Assembly (NCBI GenBank): GCA_003456455.1
Contig: DMRV01000399.1
Coordinates: 1-13,517 of the forward strand
DNA from: Flavobacteriales bacterium
Lineage (GTDB): Bacteria; Bacteroidota; Bacteroidia; UBA10329
Direction of reading: 5' to 3'
Length of the DNA stretch: 13,517 nt
A model generated the notes under the pieces. It was not told the origin of the DNA and did no database searches. It saw only the letters and a program-made list of their open reading frames with translations. Shown in pieces: positions 5,190 through 13,517 of this stretch (within the stretch, counting starts at the first letter, position 1; the number at the start of each line of letters is the position of its first letter). A program made the translations under genes and the position numbers.

Positions 5190-6161
5190 ATGAATAATCC
5201 GCTATACTCATTTATTGACTTATTTGCTGGAGTAGGTGGAATCAGATTAGCGTTTACCAGAAATGGCTGTTCATGTGTATTCAGCTCTGAATGGGATGTT
5301 CACAGCCAAAAAACGTATCAAAAAAACTTTGGAGAACTCCCTTATGGGGATATTACAAAGATTGAGGCCGCAGATGTGCCAGACCATGATATTCTTACTG
5401 GAGGTTTCCCTTGTCAACCGTTTAGTACAATCGGTAAACGCGAGGGGTTTTCTCATCCAACACAAGGAACGTTATTCTACGACATAGCTCGCATTATTAA
5501 AGAAAAGAAACCTTCAGTCTTTCTTCTAGAAAATGTCGCTGGTCTCTACAGTCATGATAGTGGTGAAACTTTTAAGGTCATCAAAAAGACGCTTGAAAAG
5601 GAACTTGGGTACTGGGTTGATGACAAAATTCTAGATTCTGCAGATTTTGGTGTCCCTCAGCATCGCAAAAGGGTTTACATAGTGGGGTTCCGAAAAGATT
5701 TATCTCCAAACAAGAATTTTCAGTTCGATTGGCCTAAGAAAGAACAAAACAAAGTTGGAATCGGACAATTTGTTGAGAAAGGCATTTCAGGTTATACAAT
5801 CTCGAAGCACTTACAAGGCTCTTATATCTTCAAAAAAGATGATGGTCGCCCACAGATAATTGATACTGATTCTAATATTCAGGTAAAGACATTGGTGTCT
5901 ACCTATCATAAGATTCAACGTTTAACAGGAACATTCGTTAGAGATGGTGAAACAGGTTTAAGACTATTATCTGAAAATGAGTGTAAAGCCATTATGGGGT
6001 TCCCAGAGTACTTTGAGTTTCCAGTTTCTCGTACACAGATGTATCGGCAGATGGGAAATTCTGTTGCTGTTCCAGTAGTTGAGAAGGTTGCTGCTCAAAT
6101 TGTTAAGCAGTTAGCCAGATTGCACGAGGCACAAGCTAAGTACAAGCTAAAGACAGCCTAA
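5190..6161 (+). CDS. DNA cytosine-5 methyltransferase, M.MspI-like (predicted CCGG)
   Basis: This enzyme transfers a methyl group from S-adenosylmethionine to C5 of cytosine, protecting the host from the adjacent endonuclease. All core motifs are present: motif I FIDLFAGVGG (8-17), motif IV GGFPCQPFS with catalytic Cys75, motif VI ENV (114-116), motif VIII QHRKR (157-161) and motif X GNSVAVP (289-295). The target-recognition region (about 185-255: GYTISKHLQGSYIFKKDDG, then TLVSTYHKIQRLTGTFVRDG) closely resembles M.MspI as I recall it, which methylates the outer C of CCGG. At 323 residues it lacks the roughly 100-residue N-terminal HTH extension of M.MspI. That regulatory role may be taken here by the separate controller gene. 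Confidence 0.93.
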   Translation: MNNPLYSFIDLFAGVGGIRLAFTRNGCSCVFSSEWDVHSQKTYQKNFGELPYGDITKIEAADVPDHDILTGGFPCQPFSTIGKREGFSHPTQGTLFYDIARIIKEKKPSVFLLENVAGLYSHDSGETFKVIKKTLEKELGYWVDDKILDSADFGVPQHRKRVYIVGFRKDLSPNKNFQFDWPKKEQNKVGIGQFVEKGISGYTISKHLQGSYIFKKDDGRPQIIDTDSNIQVKTLVSTYHKIQRLTGTFVRDGETGLRLLSENECKAIMGFPEYFEFPVSRTQMYRQMGNSVAVPVVEKVAAQIVKQLARLHEAQAKYKLKTA

Positions 6162-6194
6162 ATACCTTGCTCATTTGTGATTAGCCTGATTGAG

Positions 6195-6217
6195 TTGCTG
6201 GCCGCTAAGCAATTATA
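6195..6217. terminator. Weak hairpin between convergent methyltransferase and adhesin genes
   Basis: TTGCT (6195-6199) and AGCAA (6208-6212) form a 5-bp stem with an 8-nt loop, followed by TTATA. It lies between two convergent genes (stops at 6161 and 6228), where a bidirectional terminator is expected. The stem is short and no proper U-run follows. Confidence 0.25.
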
Positions 6218-6227
6218 ATTCTAACAA

Positions 6228-9200
6228 TCAATTAGAACAGTAAAGGGTTACCGTTCCGGTAATCTGCTTTGGCTTGAATGTGTTAAATTTCTTTAGTACA
6301 AACTGATAGACATACGTGCCTTGCTTTACTTCTTTCAGGGTTTTCTGATTCATGCCATCCCAATGCACATCTGGGTTGTCGGTTTGCCAGACTAGGCCAC
6401 CCCAACGGTCGTAGACTTGAACGTTGTAGCTCTCGTATTCGAAGCTTTCGCCCTGCGGTACCCACGTGTCGTTGATGCCATCGCCATCTGGAGTAAAGGC
6501 ATTTGGTACATAGAAGGTGAACATCGGGTCTACCTCTACATAGCCGAAGGTGGTATCGGCACAGCCATATTCTGGTTCGTTGTACGCCACTAGCATAACG
6601 AGGTAAACGCCTGAACTATCGTAATCGAACAACGGGTCTTCTGCATAGCTGATGTTTCCTTCGCCCAAGTGCCATTCATACGAAGTAGCACCTGTGCTTT
6701 GGTTAATTAACTGAACGGTTGGGTCTATGAAGTCTTCTGGTTTAGAACGCGTGGTAAATGCTGCAACGGGTGAAGGTATTTGACCAACTGTAGCTGAAGC
6801 AGTGGTGGTACACCCACCAATATCGGTTACAAGTACAGAATAGGTTCCGGGGTCTAGGTTGGTGTTCCAGCCAGAAGGCGTTATATCCTCTGAATAGATA
6901 GAAGCGGAATCGTTAATGGCCGACCACTGGTAAACGAAAGGTGCTGTTCCTCCAATCATTACTGCTTGAACGGCTCCATTGCCTAAACCGCAGGTATCAT
7001 TCCCGGGAACGAGCTCAACTCTGATTAGTGCTGGTTCGACAACAATAACGGTTGTATCTGCACTGCAACCCAAGGCATCTGTTACGGTAACGGTGTACGG
7101 GCCTTGACCAAGATTCTCGATAAGTGTGGTGGTGGATTGAAAGATATCGGTCCATTGATAGGTGTATGGTGCTGTTCCTCCTGCGGCAGTTGCAGCGGCC
7201 GTACCATTTGTTTCTCCCGCACATAGGATGTCTGTACTTAAAGCATCTACTGCTGGCAACGGGTTAACGGTTACGTCTTGAATAAGTGCACTAACGCAAC
7301 CATCTGAAGAAGTAACTCCCAACGTAACTGGGTATGTACCTGCGGCTGCATACGTATATGTTGGTGAAGTAAGTAGTGATGTTCCTGCCAAATCTCCAAA
7401 GTCCCATGCTTGTCCGGCTGAACCGGTGCTCTGATTTTGAAAAGTGGTTGCTGCACCTTCGCAAGCAGCTGTTGCAGTAAAAGCTGGAACGGGTGCTGCA
7501 AAAATGACAATCTGCTCTGTATGGGTATCGGCACAAAAATCGGCTGTGATTACTCCGACCGTTACGTTATACGTACCAGCTGTTGGAAATACATAGGTTG
7601 GTGATGGCTGAACCGCATTTCCCAATCCATCAAAATCCCACGCCCATTGCGCGATGGTGGAACCTGTAACGGTTGAGTTATCGGTAAATGTGGCATCTGT
7701 TCCTACACACACGTTGGCGGTTGTAAAATCGGCCACGGGGTTTGGAAATGAGTTTGCTTGCAGGGTAATTTGGTCGGTGCAGTTACCTGAACTTGCCACC
7801 AACGTTACATCGTAGGTACCGGGTGTGGCGTAAATATGTATTGGACCTTGAAGTGTTGAGGTGTTTCCATCGCCAAAGTCCCAATCCCAATTTGTAACAG
7901 CACCTGTGGCAATGGTGGTGGCATCTATAAACTGAACTCCATCTCCTGTACAGGCATCAACCACGGCAAAGGCTGCAACGGGTGCTGCGCTTTCGGTAAT
8001 GGTTACATCATCTGTACTTACACACTGGTTTGCATCATAAGCGGTTACGGTATATGTTCCTGCGGAGAGGGTAACTGTTGCTGTGGTGCTATTGGCAGGG
8101 TCGTTCCATACATAGCTTGTTCCTCCACTTGCGGTTATATCTGTGCTTCCTCCAATACAATGGCTGAGCGCACCTGTAAATGTGATAGGAAAAGGAGGTG
8201 TTTCGGTTACGGTGGCTGAAGCTGTTCCTGGACAACCATTCGCATCTAACGCACCAACATTATAAGTTCCCTGTGTAACAGTAATATCTTGAGTTGTGCT
8301 GTTTGCGGCATCATCCCAGATATAACTTACCCCACCATTTGCTGTGATGGTTGTGCTGTTTCCGGCACAATGAGTTAACGTTCCTGTGATGGTGATGACA
8401 GGCGCTGGAAACTGCGCATCGTTCGTAAACGGAGCACTTGGTGCTGAGGTGCATGTTAAGTCACTTTCCGTTACCGTGTAACTGGTGCCTACGGTCATTC
8501 CTGAAATCGCACCGCCAGCGCCAACGGTTGGTCCGGCTGGTGTAAAGTCATATGTATTGGCTGCATTGTATGTGGTAATTGTACTGCTTCCATCCGCATT
8601 ACACGATGCTGCTGTAGTTGCCACAATGGGGTCGACTACTGAACCTGTTGCTGCATCTACACTAAACGGAGCGCTAGGTGCTGAAGCACATGTGCCCGCT
8701 CCTGCCGCTACGGTGTAGCTTGTTCCGGGTGTCATTCCTGTAATCACGCCACCCGCTCCTGCAGTTGGTCCAGCAGGAGCAAAAACATACGTTTCTCCAG
8801 CTACATAATTGGTAATGGTTGCCGTTCCGGCTGATGAACATGTTGCCGCAGTTGCATTAACTGTTGGTGTTACCGATGGGCCTGTTGATGTTACAAAAGT
8901 GATGAGGATTGCTCCGGGGGCACCATTGCCGCCATTGCTGTCTCCTCCACCCCCAGCTCCTCCACCATATGTAGCTCCCGGACTACTTGTATTAACTCCG
9001 GCTGTTCCGCCTGCACCGCCTAACGGTCCTGCGCCTGCACCGCCAACTCCACCTATACGCGTTCCCTCGGGTTGTGCACCACCGCCACCAGTACCTGCAG
9101 TATTTGTTGTACCTCCTGTGGCTGCTCCGCCTGTGGATGTTCCACCAACGGGACCATTACTTTCAGCTCTTCTACCACCTTGTCCTCCACCTGCACTCAA

Positions 9201-9653
9201 GTTGATTGGCGTACCTCCGGCATCAGTTCCAGAAAAGGTGCTCGTACCTCCATTTCCACCATTATCTCCATCATCACACTCACCACCTCCATTACCACCG
9301 CAACCTCCAGAACCACCACTATATGTAAAGGAGGAACCAGGCGTTACATTGATGGTTATTGTAGTGTAAGCGCCACCGCCTCCACCGCCTCCACCATTAT
9401 TTTCACCACAGAAAACCCCTCCATTGGAACCATCGGCTCCTCCACCGCCTCCACCACCGGCACCGTAAACATCAACCGTAATAGAAGTAACCCCACACGG
9501 AACCGTCCAAGTGCCAGAAATAGCTCCAGCACCGCAAGCACCACCTGCAAATGTTTCGTCTTGTGCATACGTCACAACTGATAACAGCATTGTCATCATA
9601 AAAACCAAGAAACTGTACGTCTTATGCATTTTAGGGATTGGCATTTTTCTCAA
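6228..9653 (-). CDS. Giant T9SS-secreted adhesin-like protein with type B sorting domain
   Basis: This 1141-residue cell-surface or secreted protein has clear modules. A signal peptide runs over about residues 9-30 (YSFLVFMMTMLLSVVTYAQ); Met9 at 9629 is an alternative start. A glycine-rich domain (about 36-255) opens with TVPCGVTSITVDVYGAGG. Two tandem ~75-residue repeats (about 262-412) share FxPAGPTxGAGG and CxSAPSAPF. Two Ig-like repeats (about 418-553) share HCxGxST and YxWxDxANSTT. Three PKD-like domains (about 558-797) include WDWDFGDGNTST and AWDFG. Two SprB-like repeats (about 800-955) include GGTAPYTYQW and GGTAPFVYQW, and another PKD-like domain follows (960-1042). The C terminus (about 1047-1141: VPNAFTPDGDGINDTW, then VQVYDRWGGLVW and GTYVYQFVLK) is the gliding-motility-associated type B domain recognised by the type IX system. 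The ligand is unknown. Confidence 0.9.
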   Translation of the reverse strand: MRKMPIPKMHKTYSFLVFMMTMLLSVVTYAQDETFAGGACGAGAISGTWTVPCGVTSITVDVYGAGGGGGGGADGSNGGVFCGENNGGGGGGGGAYTTITINVTPGSSFTYSGGSGGCGGNGGGECDDGDNGGNGGTSTFSGTDAGGTPINLSAGGGQGGRRAESNGPVGGTSTGGAATGGTTNTAGTGGGGAQPEGTRIGGVGGAGAGPLGGAGGTAGVNTSSPGATYGGGAGGGGDSNGGNGAPGAILITFVTSTGPSVTPTVNATAATCSSAGTATITNYVAGETYVFAPAGPTAGAGGVITGMTPGTSYTVAAGAGTCASAPSAPFSVDAATGSVVDPIVATTAASCNADGSSTITTYNAANTYDFTPAGPTVGAGGAISGMTVGTSYTVTESDLTCTSAPSAPFTNDAQFPAPVITITGTLTHCAGNSTTITANGGVSYIWDDAANSTTQDITVTQGTYNVGALDANGCPGTASATVTETPPFPITFTGALSHCIGGSTDITASGGTSYVWNDPANSTTATVTLSAGTYTVTAYDANQCVSTDDVTITESAAPVAAFAVVDACTGDGVQFIDATTIATGAVTNWDWDFGDGNTSTLQGPIHIYATPGTYDVTLVASSGNCTDQITLQANSFPNPVADFTTANVCVGTDATFTDNSTVTGSTIAQWAWDFDGLGNAVQPSPTYVFPTAGTYNVTVGVITADFCADTHTEQIVIFAAPVPAFTATAACEGAATTFQNQSTGSAGQAWDFGDLAGTSLLTSPTYTYAAAGTYPVTLGVTSSDGCVSALIQDVTVNPLPAVDALSTDILCAGETNGTAAATAAGGTAPYTYQWTDIFQSTTTLIENLGQGPYTVTVTDALGCSADTTVIVVEPALIRVELVPGNDTCGLGNGAVQAVMIGGTAPFVYQWSAINDSASIYSEDITPSGWNTNLDPGTYSVLVTDIGGCTTTASATVGQIPSPVAAFTTRSKPEDFIDPTVQLINQSTGATSYEWHLGEGNISYAEDPLFDYDSSGVYLVMLVAYNEPEYGCADTTFGYVEVDPMFTFYVPNAFTPDGDGINDTWVPQGESFEYESYNVQVYDRWGGLVWQTDNPDVHWDGMNQKTLKEVKQGTYVYQFVLKKFNTFKPKQITGTVTLYCSN

Positions 9654-9810
9654 TGGCGAAGAAAGTAATTTCGTATTAGAATGAGACTATAATAAGCGAA
9701 GTATTCCATACGTATCAATTGGAATTACATCTACTTCAAGCTATTAACGGACACTGTACATCACCGTTGCCTTGATCCGCCAAGAGAGCTATCAAGAAAA
9801 TTTGTTCCGA

Positions 9811-10308
9811 TTATTCAGGCAACAAATTGCCTTCTTGAGGTACTTCCAATTCCTCTTCTTCTTTTTCCTGCTCAATACTCAGCTTAGGAAACTTGATGAG
9901 GTCTCTGGCTACAAACCCGCCTGGAAATTGATACGAGAGTTCGCGCTGCATACGGATAGCTTCCAATTCTGTGCGAAAATCTCCTACGCGAACTTTAAAG
10001 TTAGGCGCTTGGTAAATAAGGTAGGCGGGAATGTCTGGGTTTAGACCCATAAATTCTGCTCGGAGATTATTTGCTTGCAGCCGTGCCTCAGTACCAGTAC
10101 CCGAAAACAATTGTACTCGGTAGCCTTCAAACCCATTTTTCTGCTGATTTATACGTCTGTGACGCATAACCAGTGAATCGAGACGCACGTCTCTTTCTAT
10201 GGCAAGAGCGGAATCAACAACGTCATAATATGATTGTTGCCCTATACTTTCCTCACAGAAAGCAGCAATTGAAAAGATTACTACGATAAAAGTGTACAGC
10301 TTTCGCAT
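9811..10308 (-). CDS. Exported SPOR-domain protein
   Basis: This is a 165-residue protein with an N-terminal signal peptide (KLYTFIVVIFSIAAF, probable cleavage before QQ at residue 24), a charged linker (about 30-58) and a SPOR domain (about 60-137). The SPOR part shows GYRVQLFSGTGTEARLQA, then AYLIYQAPNFKVRVGDFRT and the closing GGFVARDLIKFP. SPOR domains bind denuded peptidoglycan glycan strands at division sites. The C-terminal tail is strongly acidic (EQEKEEEELEVPQE). The Cys at residue 18 has no good lipobox, so a soluble periplasmic protein is more likely than a lipoprotein. The gene is divergent from actA; I believe a SPOR gene next to the act cluster is a recurrent arrangement in Flavobacteriales. 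Confidence 0.87.
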   Translation of the reverse strand: MRKLYTFIVVIFSIAAFCEESIGQQSYYDVVDSALAIERDVRLDSLVMRHRRINQQKNGFEGYRVQLFSGTGTEARLQANNLRAEFMGLNPDIPAYLIYQAPNFKVRVGDFRTELEAIRMQRELSYQFPGGFVARDLIKFPKLSIEQEKEEEELEVPQEGNLLPE

Positions 10309-10368
10309 GGCGACAAAGAACGAAAAAACGGTTTTACTTTATCGATACGCTACAATTGTTCCGTGATT

Positions 10369-10387
10369 ATTTAGAACGGTTCTAAAT
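10369..10387. promoter_or_regulatory. 19-bp palindromic operator candidate upstream of actA
   Basis: ATTTAGAAC and GTTCTAAAT form perfect 9-bp arms around a single G. The site lies in the 182-bp divergent region between the SPOR gene and actA, about 45 bp upstream of a Bacteroidota-type -7 box. The inner TTAGAAC-N-GTTCTAA has the 7-1-7 geometry of Fur-family boxes. Iron or peroxide control of an operon with many haems and Fe-S clusters is therefore possible, but the regulator is not identified. Confidence 0.6.
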
Positions 10388-10431
10388 TATGAGATTTTAA
10401 CGAAAAAGCATACCCCGATTAGTTTCAATAC

Positions 10432-10439
10432 TATTTTTG
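10432..10439 (+). promoter_or_regulatory. Bacteroidota -7 promoter box for the act operon
   Basis: TATTTTTG fits the TAnnTTTG consensus of the primary Bacteroidota sigma factor and lies about 50 bp before the actA start. No convincing TTG -33 element was found at the expected distance. A small leader hairpin (AAAAAG 10449-10454 with CTTTTT 10459-10464, CGGT loop) follows. Confidence 0.45.
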
Positions 10440-10490
10440 CCCCTGTTAAAAAAGCGGTCTTTTTAGGCTGAAAAAGTCAACAAAATCAAG

Positions 10491-11750
10491 GTGTTGGTAA
10501 ACGATAAGATCATTAAAAGAAGTAGCTCAGTGAGACTGTCTTCACTTGTATTTACAACGCTCATCTTTCTCTCCTCATTGGGAGCGTCTGCTCAGGATGG
10601 AGAAAAGTTGTTCAAGCAAAATTGCGCTACTTGTCACCTTCCTACAGAGAAGGCGTTGGTTGGTCCTGGTTTAAAAGGAATTACCGAAAGAGCTCCATCT
10701 GAAGAGTGGATTGTGAAGTGGGTCAAAAACCCGGACGCAATGATTGCAAGCGGAGACGCTTACGCAAACGAAATCAAAGAGTATAGCCCAACAGCTATGA
10801 CTGCTTTCGGCTACCTAGCTGATGAGGAGATTATTGCCATTATTGACTATGTAAAAAATTACGCTCCGCCTGTTGAAGTGACTCCAGTTACTGCGGAAGG
10901 TGCTGCTGAAGTTTCTGATTCAGGAACATTGGATGAAGGAACGCTTCGTAATGTATTAATTGCTATCGGTGGTCTTTTACTTGTTCTTGTATTTATTCTA
11001 AGTAGTGTAAGACGGTCATTAACCCAGCTTGTTAGTGAGAAAGAAGGGGTTGATGCTCCTGAAGAGCTCGGAACATGGGGTTCAATTACACATTGGATGG
11101 CTACGCATCGTGGCTGGTCTGGAGTAACCATCCTTGTTGGAACACTACTGTTCCTACAATGGGGAGTTCAAGACTTGATGAATATTGGTGTTTATCAGGG
11201 CTACAAGCCAACCCAACCGATTGCATTCTCCCACAAGATTCACGCTGGTCAAAATGGTATTAACTGTGTATACTGTCACACAGGCGCTGAAAAAGGAAAG
11301 CACTCTAATATTCCATCTCTTAATGTGTGTATGAATTGTCATACATACGTTCAGGAAGGGCCTAGCGGAACAGAGGAGATTGGAAAAATTTACGCTGCGC
11401 TAGATTATAACCCGGAAACGAAGGTTTATGGAGACAATCCAACACCTTTAGAATGGGTGCGTGTACACAACCTCCCGGACCTTGCTTACTTCAATCACTC
11501 ACAGCACGTGGTAGTGGGAAAGATTGAGTGTCAAGAATGTCACGGTGCAATGGAAGAAATGGGTGTTGCTGAGCAGCATTCTCCATTAACAATGGGATGG
11601 TGTATCAACTGTCACCGCGAAACATCGGTACAGGTTACTGACAACGGATATTACGAAGACATGCACGAAAGAACGCCTTCTTGGCATGATGGTGACCCAG
11701 TTACTGTTGAGCGAATCGGTGGTTTGGAATGTGCAAAGTGTCATTATTAG
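10491..11750 (+). CDS. actA: Alternative complex III subunit ActA (multihaem cytochrome c)
   Basis: This electron-transfer subunit of the quinol:cytochrome c/oxidase reductase called alternative complex III acts on the periplasmic face of the inner membrane. The 419 residues comprise a signal peptide (about 14-35, ending ASAQ), a class I cytochrome c domain with CATCH (45-49) and a later Met-rich segment (MTAFGYL), a membrane helix (about 154-172), a second hydrophobic segment (about 210-224), and a multihaem domain with CVYCH (259-263), CMNCH (280-284), CQECH (347-351), CINCH (371-375) and CAKCH (414-418). That gives six haem c sites. The start is non-ATG: GTG at 10491 (or TTG at 10494), since an in-frame stop lies at 10464-10466 and no ATG precedes the signal peptide. 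actB follows after 33 bp, which indicates one operon. Confidence 0.93.
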   Translation: MLVNDKIIKRSSSVRLSSLVFTTLIFLSSLGASAQDGEKLFKQNCATCHLPTEKALVGPGLKGITERAPSEEWIVKWVKNPDAMIASGDAYANEIKEYSPTAMTAFGYLADEEIIAIIDYVKNYAPPVEVTPVTAEGAAEVSDSGTLDEGTLRNVLIAIGGLLLVLVFILSSVRRSLTQLVSEKEGVDAPEELGTWGSITHWMATHRGWSGVTILVGTLLFLQWGVQDLMNIGVYQGYKPTQPIAFSHKIHAGQNGINCVYCHTGAEKGKHSNIPSLNVCMNCHTYVQEGPSGTEEIGKIYAALDYNPETKVYGDNPTPLEWVRVHNLPDLAYFNHSQHVVVGKIECQECHGAMEEMGVAEQHSPLTMGWCINCHRETSVQVTDNGYYEDMHERTPSWHDGDPVTVERIGGLECAKCHY

Positions 11751-11783
11751 AATTAACGAATAAAGATTTTTGGAAACTCTAAC

Positions 11784-13517
11784 ATGAGCAAAACCAAAAA
11801 ATATTGGACAGGGCTAGATCAGCTTCACAACACACCTGAGTTTCAGGAACGTGCTGAGAATGAATTTGCACCCGAAGAAACAGCTGAACATTTATTGGAA
11901 GGCGAGAACCTTGACGAAGGCAGTACAAAACGAAGGGACTTTTTGAAGTTTCTAGGTTTTAGCGTTGGAGCAGCCACTTTGGCGGCTTGTGAAACGCCTG
12001 TCACCAAGTCGATTCCGTATTTGAACAAGCCAGAAGAGGTTACCCCTGGTATTCCTAATTATTATGCTTCCACATTCTTTGATGGAACAGATTACGCGAG
12101 TATTCTGGTAAAGACTCGTGAGGGTCGTCCAATCAAAATTGTTGGGAACAAGAAATCTAAATTGACTAGTGGAGCGATTAACTCCCGTGTGAACTCTTCT
12201 GTTCTAAGTCTTTATGATTCTGCACGAGCAATAACTCCGATGAAAAGTGGTGAAGCCACTGATTGGGCAACCGTAGATGCGGAAGTTGGAGCAGCGCTTG
12301 CCAAGTTAGGTGAGGATGGTGGTTCTATTGTTATTCTTACCGAAACAATCATCAGTCCTTCAACCAAGAAGGCTGTTGCTGAGTTTGCTGCAAAGTATGG
12401 TGAGGGTGTAAAGCACGTAACTTATGATGCTGTTTCGGCTTCAGGTGCGTTGGAAGCCAATGAGGCCTGCTTCGGTGTTAAAGCACTTCCTTCTTATGAT
12501 TTTGCTGCCGCTGAAGTTGTAGTAAGTTTTGGAGCAGATTTTATAGCAGGATTCCCTAATGGACCAGCAAACGCTGTTGGTTATGGAAAAATGCGTAGCC
12601 CGAAAGGCGGAAAGATGTCACGTCATTTCCAGTTTGAGTCAAACATGTCTCTTGCAGGAAGTAATGCTGATGTGCGTGTAGCCATCAAACCTTCTGAAAA
12701 CGCTGACGCTATTATCAGTCTTTATAATAAAGTTGCTTCTGCAACAGGTGGAAACACTTTGAGCGGAGGGACTTCTGAATATGACGCTACTATCGCAAAA
12801 GCTGCCAAGGAATTGGTTGCTGCGAAAGGAAAAGGCATCGTTATATCTAATTCAAATGACGCTGGTGTTCAAACTGTAGTTAATGCCATTAATAACCTTT
12901 TGGGCAATTATGGTTCTACACTGAACATGGCTAACCCACTTTACATCAAGGCAGGTTTGGATTCAGAAATGGATCAACTTGTAGCTGATATGAAAGGTGG
13001 TAAAGTTGGTGCATTGCTTATACATGGTGTGAATCCGAGCTATTCTTACGGAAAAGCTGCTGACTTCAATGCTGGTTTAGCAAAGGTTGGTTTGACTGTT
13101 TCATTTGCAGACAGATTGGATGAGACTGCTACTGGCGTTACTTACCTCGCTCCAGACAACCATTACTTGGAAAGCTGGAACGATTCTGAGCCACAAGCAG
13201 GAAGCTACAGCTTAACTCAGCCAACTATTCAACCGCTTTTTGACACAAGACAGTTTCAAGAGACTTTAATGAAATGGGCTGGAAACGAGTCTGACTATTT
13301 CTCTTACATCAAAGCAAACTGGTCAGATGTTCACGCATCAAGTCCTGATGCTGGTCTTCTATTCAACGACTTCTTCAATACGGCATTGTTTAATGGCGTT
13401 TTTGAATCTAGAACAGTTGGAGAAACACCTGCTTTTGCAGGAGATGTTGCCGCTGCTGCTAGCGCTATTAAGAAAGTTCCTACTGGAGAGTTAGAGCTTG
13501 AATTGTACGTGAAAGCT
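11784..13517 (+). CDS. actB: Alternative complex III subunit ActB, partial (TAT-variant molybdopterin-oxidoreductase-like)
   Basis: The frame is open from ATG 11784 to the last base (578 codons, no stop), so the C-terminal part lies outside the window. The N terminus (MSKTKKYWTGLDQLHNTPEF) and the internal twin-arginine-like motif KRRDFLKFLGFSVGAATLAAC (split about 49-69) match the TAT-variant family of Bacteroidota ActB. The visible portion resembles the molybdopterin-oxidoreductase fold (for example VVVSFGADF) that in ActB has lost its cofactor. The missing part should carry the ferredoxin-like domain with Fe-S clusters that passes electrons from quinol toward the haems of ActA. The Cys after LAA could be a lipobox. 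It is 33 bp downstream of actA and presumably followed by actC onward. Confidence 0.92.
   Translation, partial: MSKTKKYWTGLDQLHNTPEFQERAENEFAPEETAEHLLEGENLDEGSTKRRDFLKFLGFSVGAATLAACETPVTKSIPYLNKPEEVTPGIPNYYASTFFDGTDYASILVKTREGRPIKIVGNKKSKLTSGAINSRVNSSVLSLYDSARAITPMKSGEATDWATVDAEVGAALAKLGEDGGSIVILTETIISPSTKKAVAEFAAKYGEGVKHVTYDAVSASGALEANEACFGVKALPSYDFAAAEVVVSFGADFIAGFPNGPANAVGYGKMRSPKGGKMSRHFQFESNMSLAGSNADVRVAIKPSENADAIISLYNKVASATGGNTLSGGTSEYDATIAKAAKELVAAKGKGIVISNSNDAGVQTVVNAINNLLGNYGSTLNMANPLYIKAGLDSEMDQLVADMKGGKVGALLIHGVNPSYSYGKAADFNAGLAKVGLTVSFADRLDETATGVTYLAPDNHYLESWNDSEPQAGSYSLTQPTIQPLFDTRQFQETLMKWAGNESDYFSYIKANWSDVHASSPDAGLLFNDFFNTALFNGVFESRTVGETPAFAGDVAAAASAIKKVPTGELELELYVKA

Noticed and set aside
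8485..9581. Several plus-strand frames rich in Pro, Ala or Thr opposite the adhesin gene
   Set aside because: They are antisense shadows of the Gly-rich and Thr-rich coding sequence (Gly codons read in reverse give Pro or Thr/Ser), with no independent support.
9746..9768. Terminator after the SPOR gene (AACGG/CCGTT stem)
   Set aside because: The 5-bp stem has a 13-nt loop and no T-run on the minus strand, which is too weak to call.
9772..10044. A 90-codon plus-strand frame opposite the SPOR gene
   Set aside because: It overlaps the well-supported SPOR-domain gene on the other strand and has no recognisable content.

Overview
The window looks like chromosomal DNA of a Bacteroidota member, most likely a marine or freshwater Flavobacteriales-type organism. 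The evidence is a giant type IX secretion cargo protein with a gliding-motility-type C-terminal domain, the start of an alternative complex III (act) operon with its upstream SPOR-domain gene, Bacteroidota-style intergenic palindromes, and few recognisable Shine-Dalgarno sites.

Layout. Positions 1-1281 are an apparently complete IS3-family insertion sequence on the minus strand: orfA, orfB, an A6G frameshift signal and 38-bp imperfect terminal inverted repeats. Its left end is base 1 of the window. Positions 1282-1498 hold several small palindromic intergenic elements. Positions 1499-2437 (minus) encode a 312-residue protein of unknown role, with a helical N-terminal part and a carboxypeptidase-regulatory-like beta domain. 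Upstream of it is a tandem array of ten exact-length 21-bp units (2567-2776), followed by a small Bacteroidota-type HTH protein on the plus strand (2962-3279). Positions 3280-3609 are non-coding but rich in inverted repeats and end in a probable C-box operator.

Positions 3610-6161 are a compact type II restriction-modification cassette in the order controller (C), endonuclease (R), cytosine-5 methyltransferase (M), all on the plus strand. Both enzymes resemble the MspI system, so CCGG is the predicted target. Departures from MspI are a separate C protein, a methyltransferase without the N-terminal HTH extension of M.MspI, an endonuclease about 160 residues longer at its N terminus, and Ser where R.MspI has its catalytic Asn.

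Positions 6228-9653 (minus) encode a 1141-residue secreted adhesin-like protein: signal peptide, glycine-rich domain, Ig-like, PKD and SprB-like repeats, and a type B T9SS sorting domain. Positions 9811-10308 (minus) encode a small exported SPOR-domain protein. Divergent from it is the act operon: actA (10491-11750, six haem c motifs) and actB (11784 to the window end, truncated). The 182-bp divergent region contains a 19-bp near-perfect palindrome and a Bacteroidota-type -7 box, suggesting regulated expression of this iron-rich respiratory complex.

The first 6 kb read as accessory DNA (IS, palindromic repeats, minisatellite, orphan regulator, RM cassette) placed beside conserved core genes (T9SS cargo, SPOR, act).
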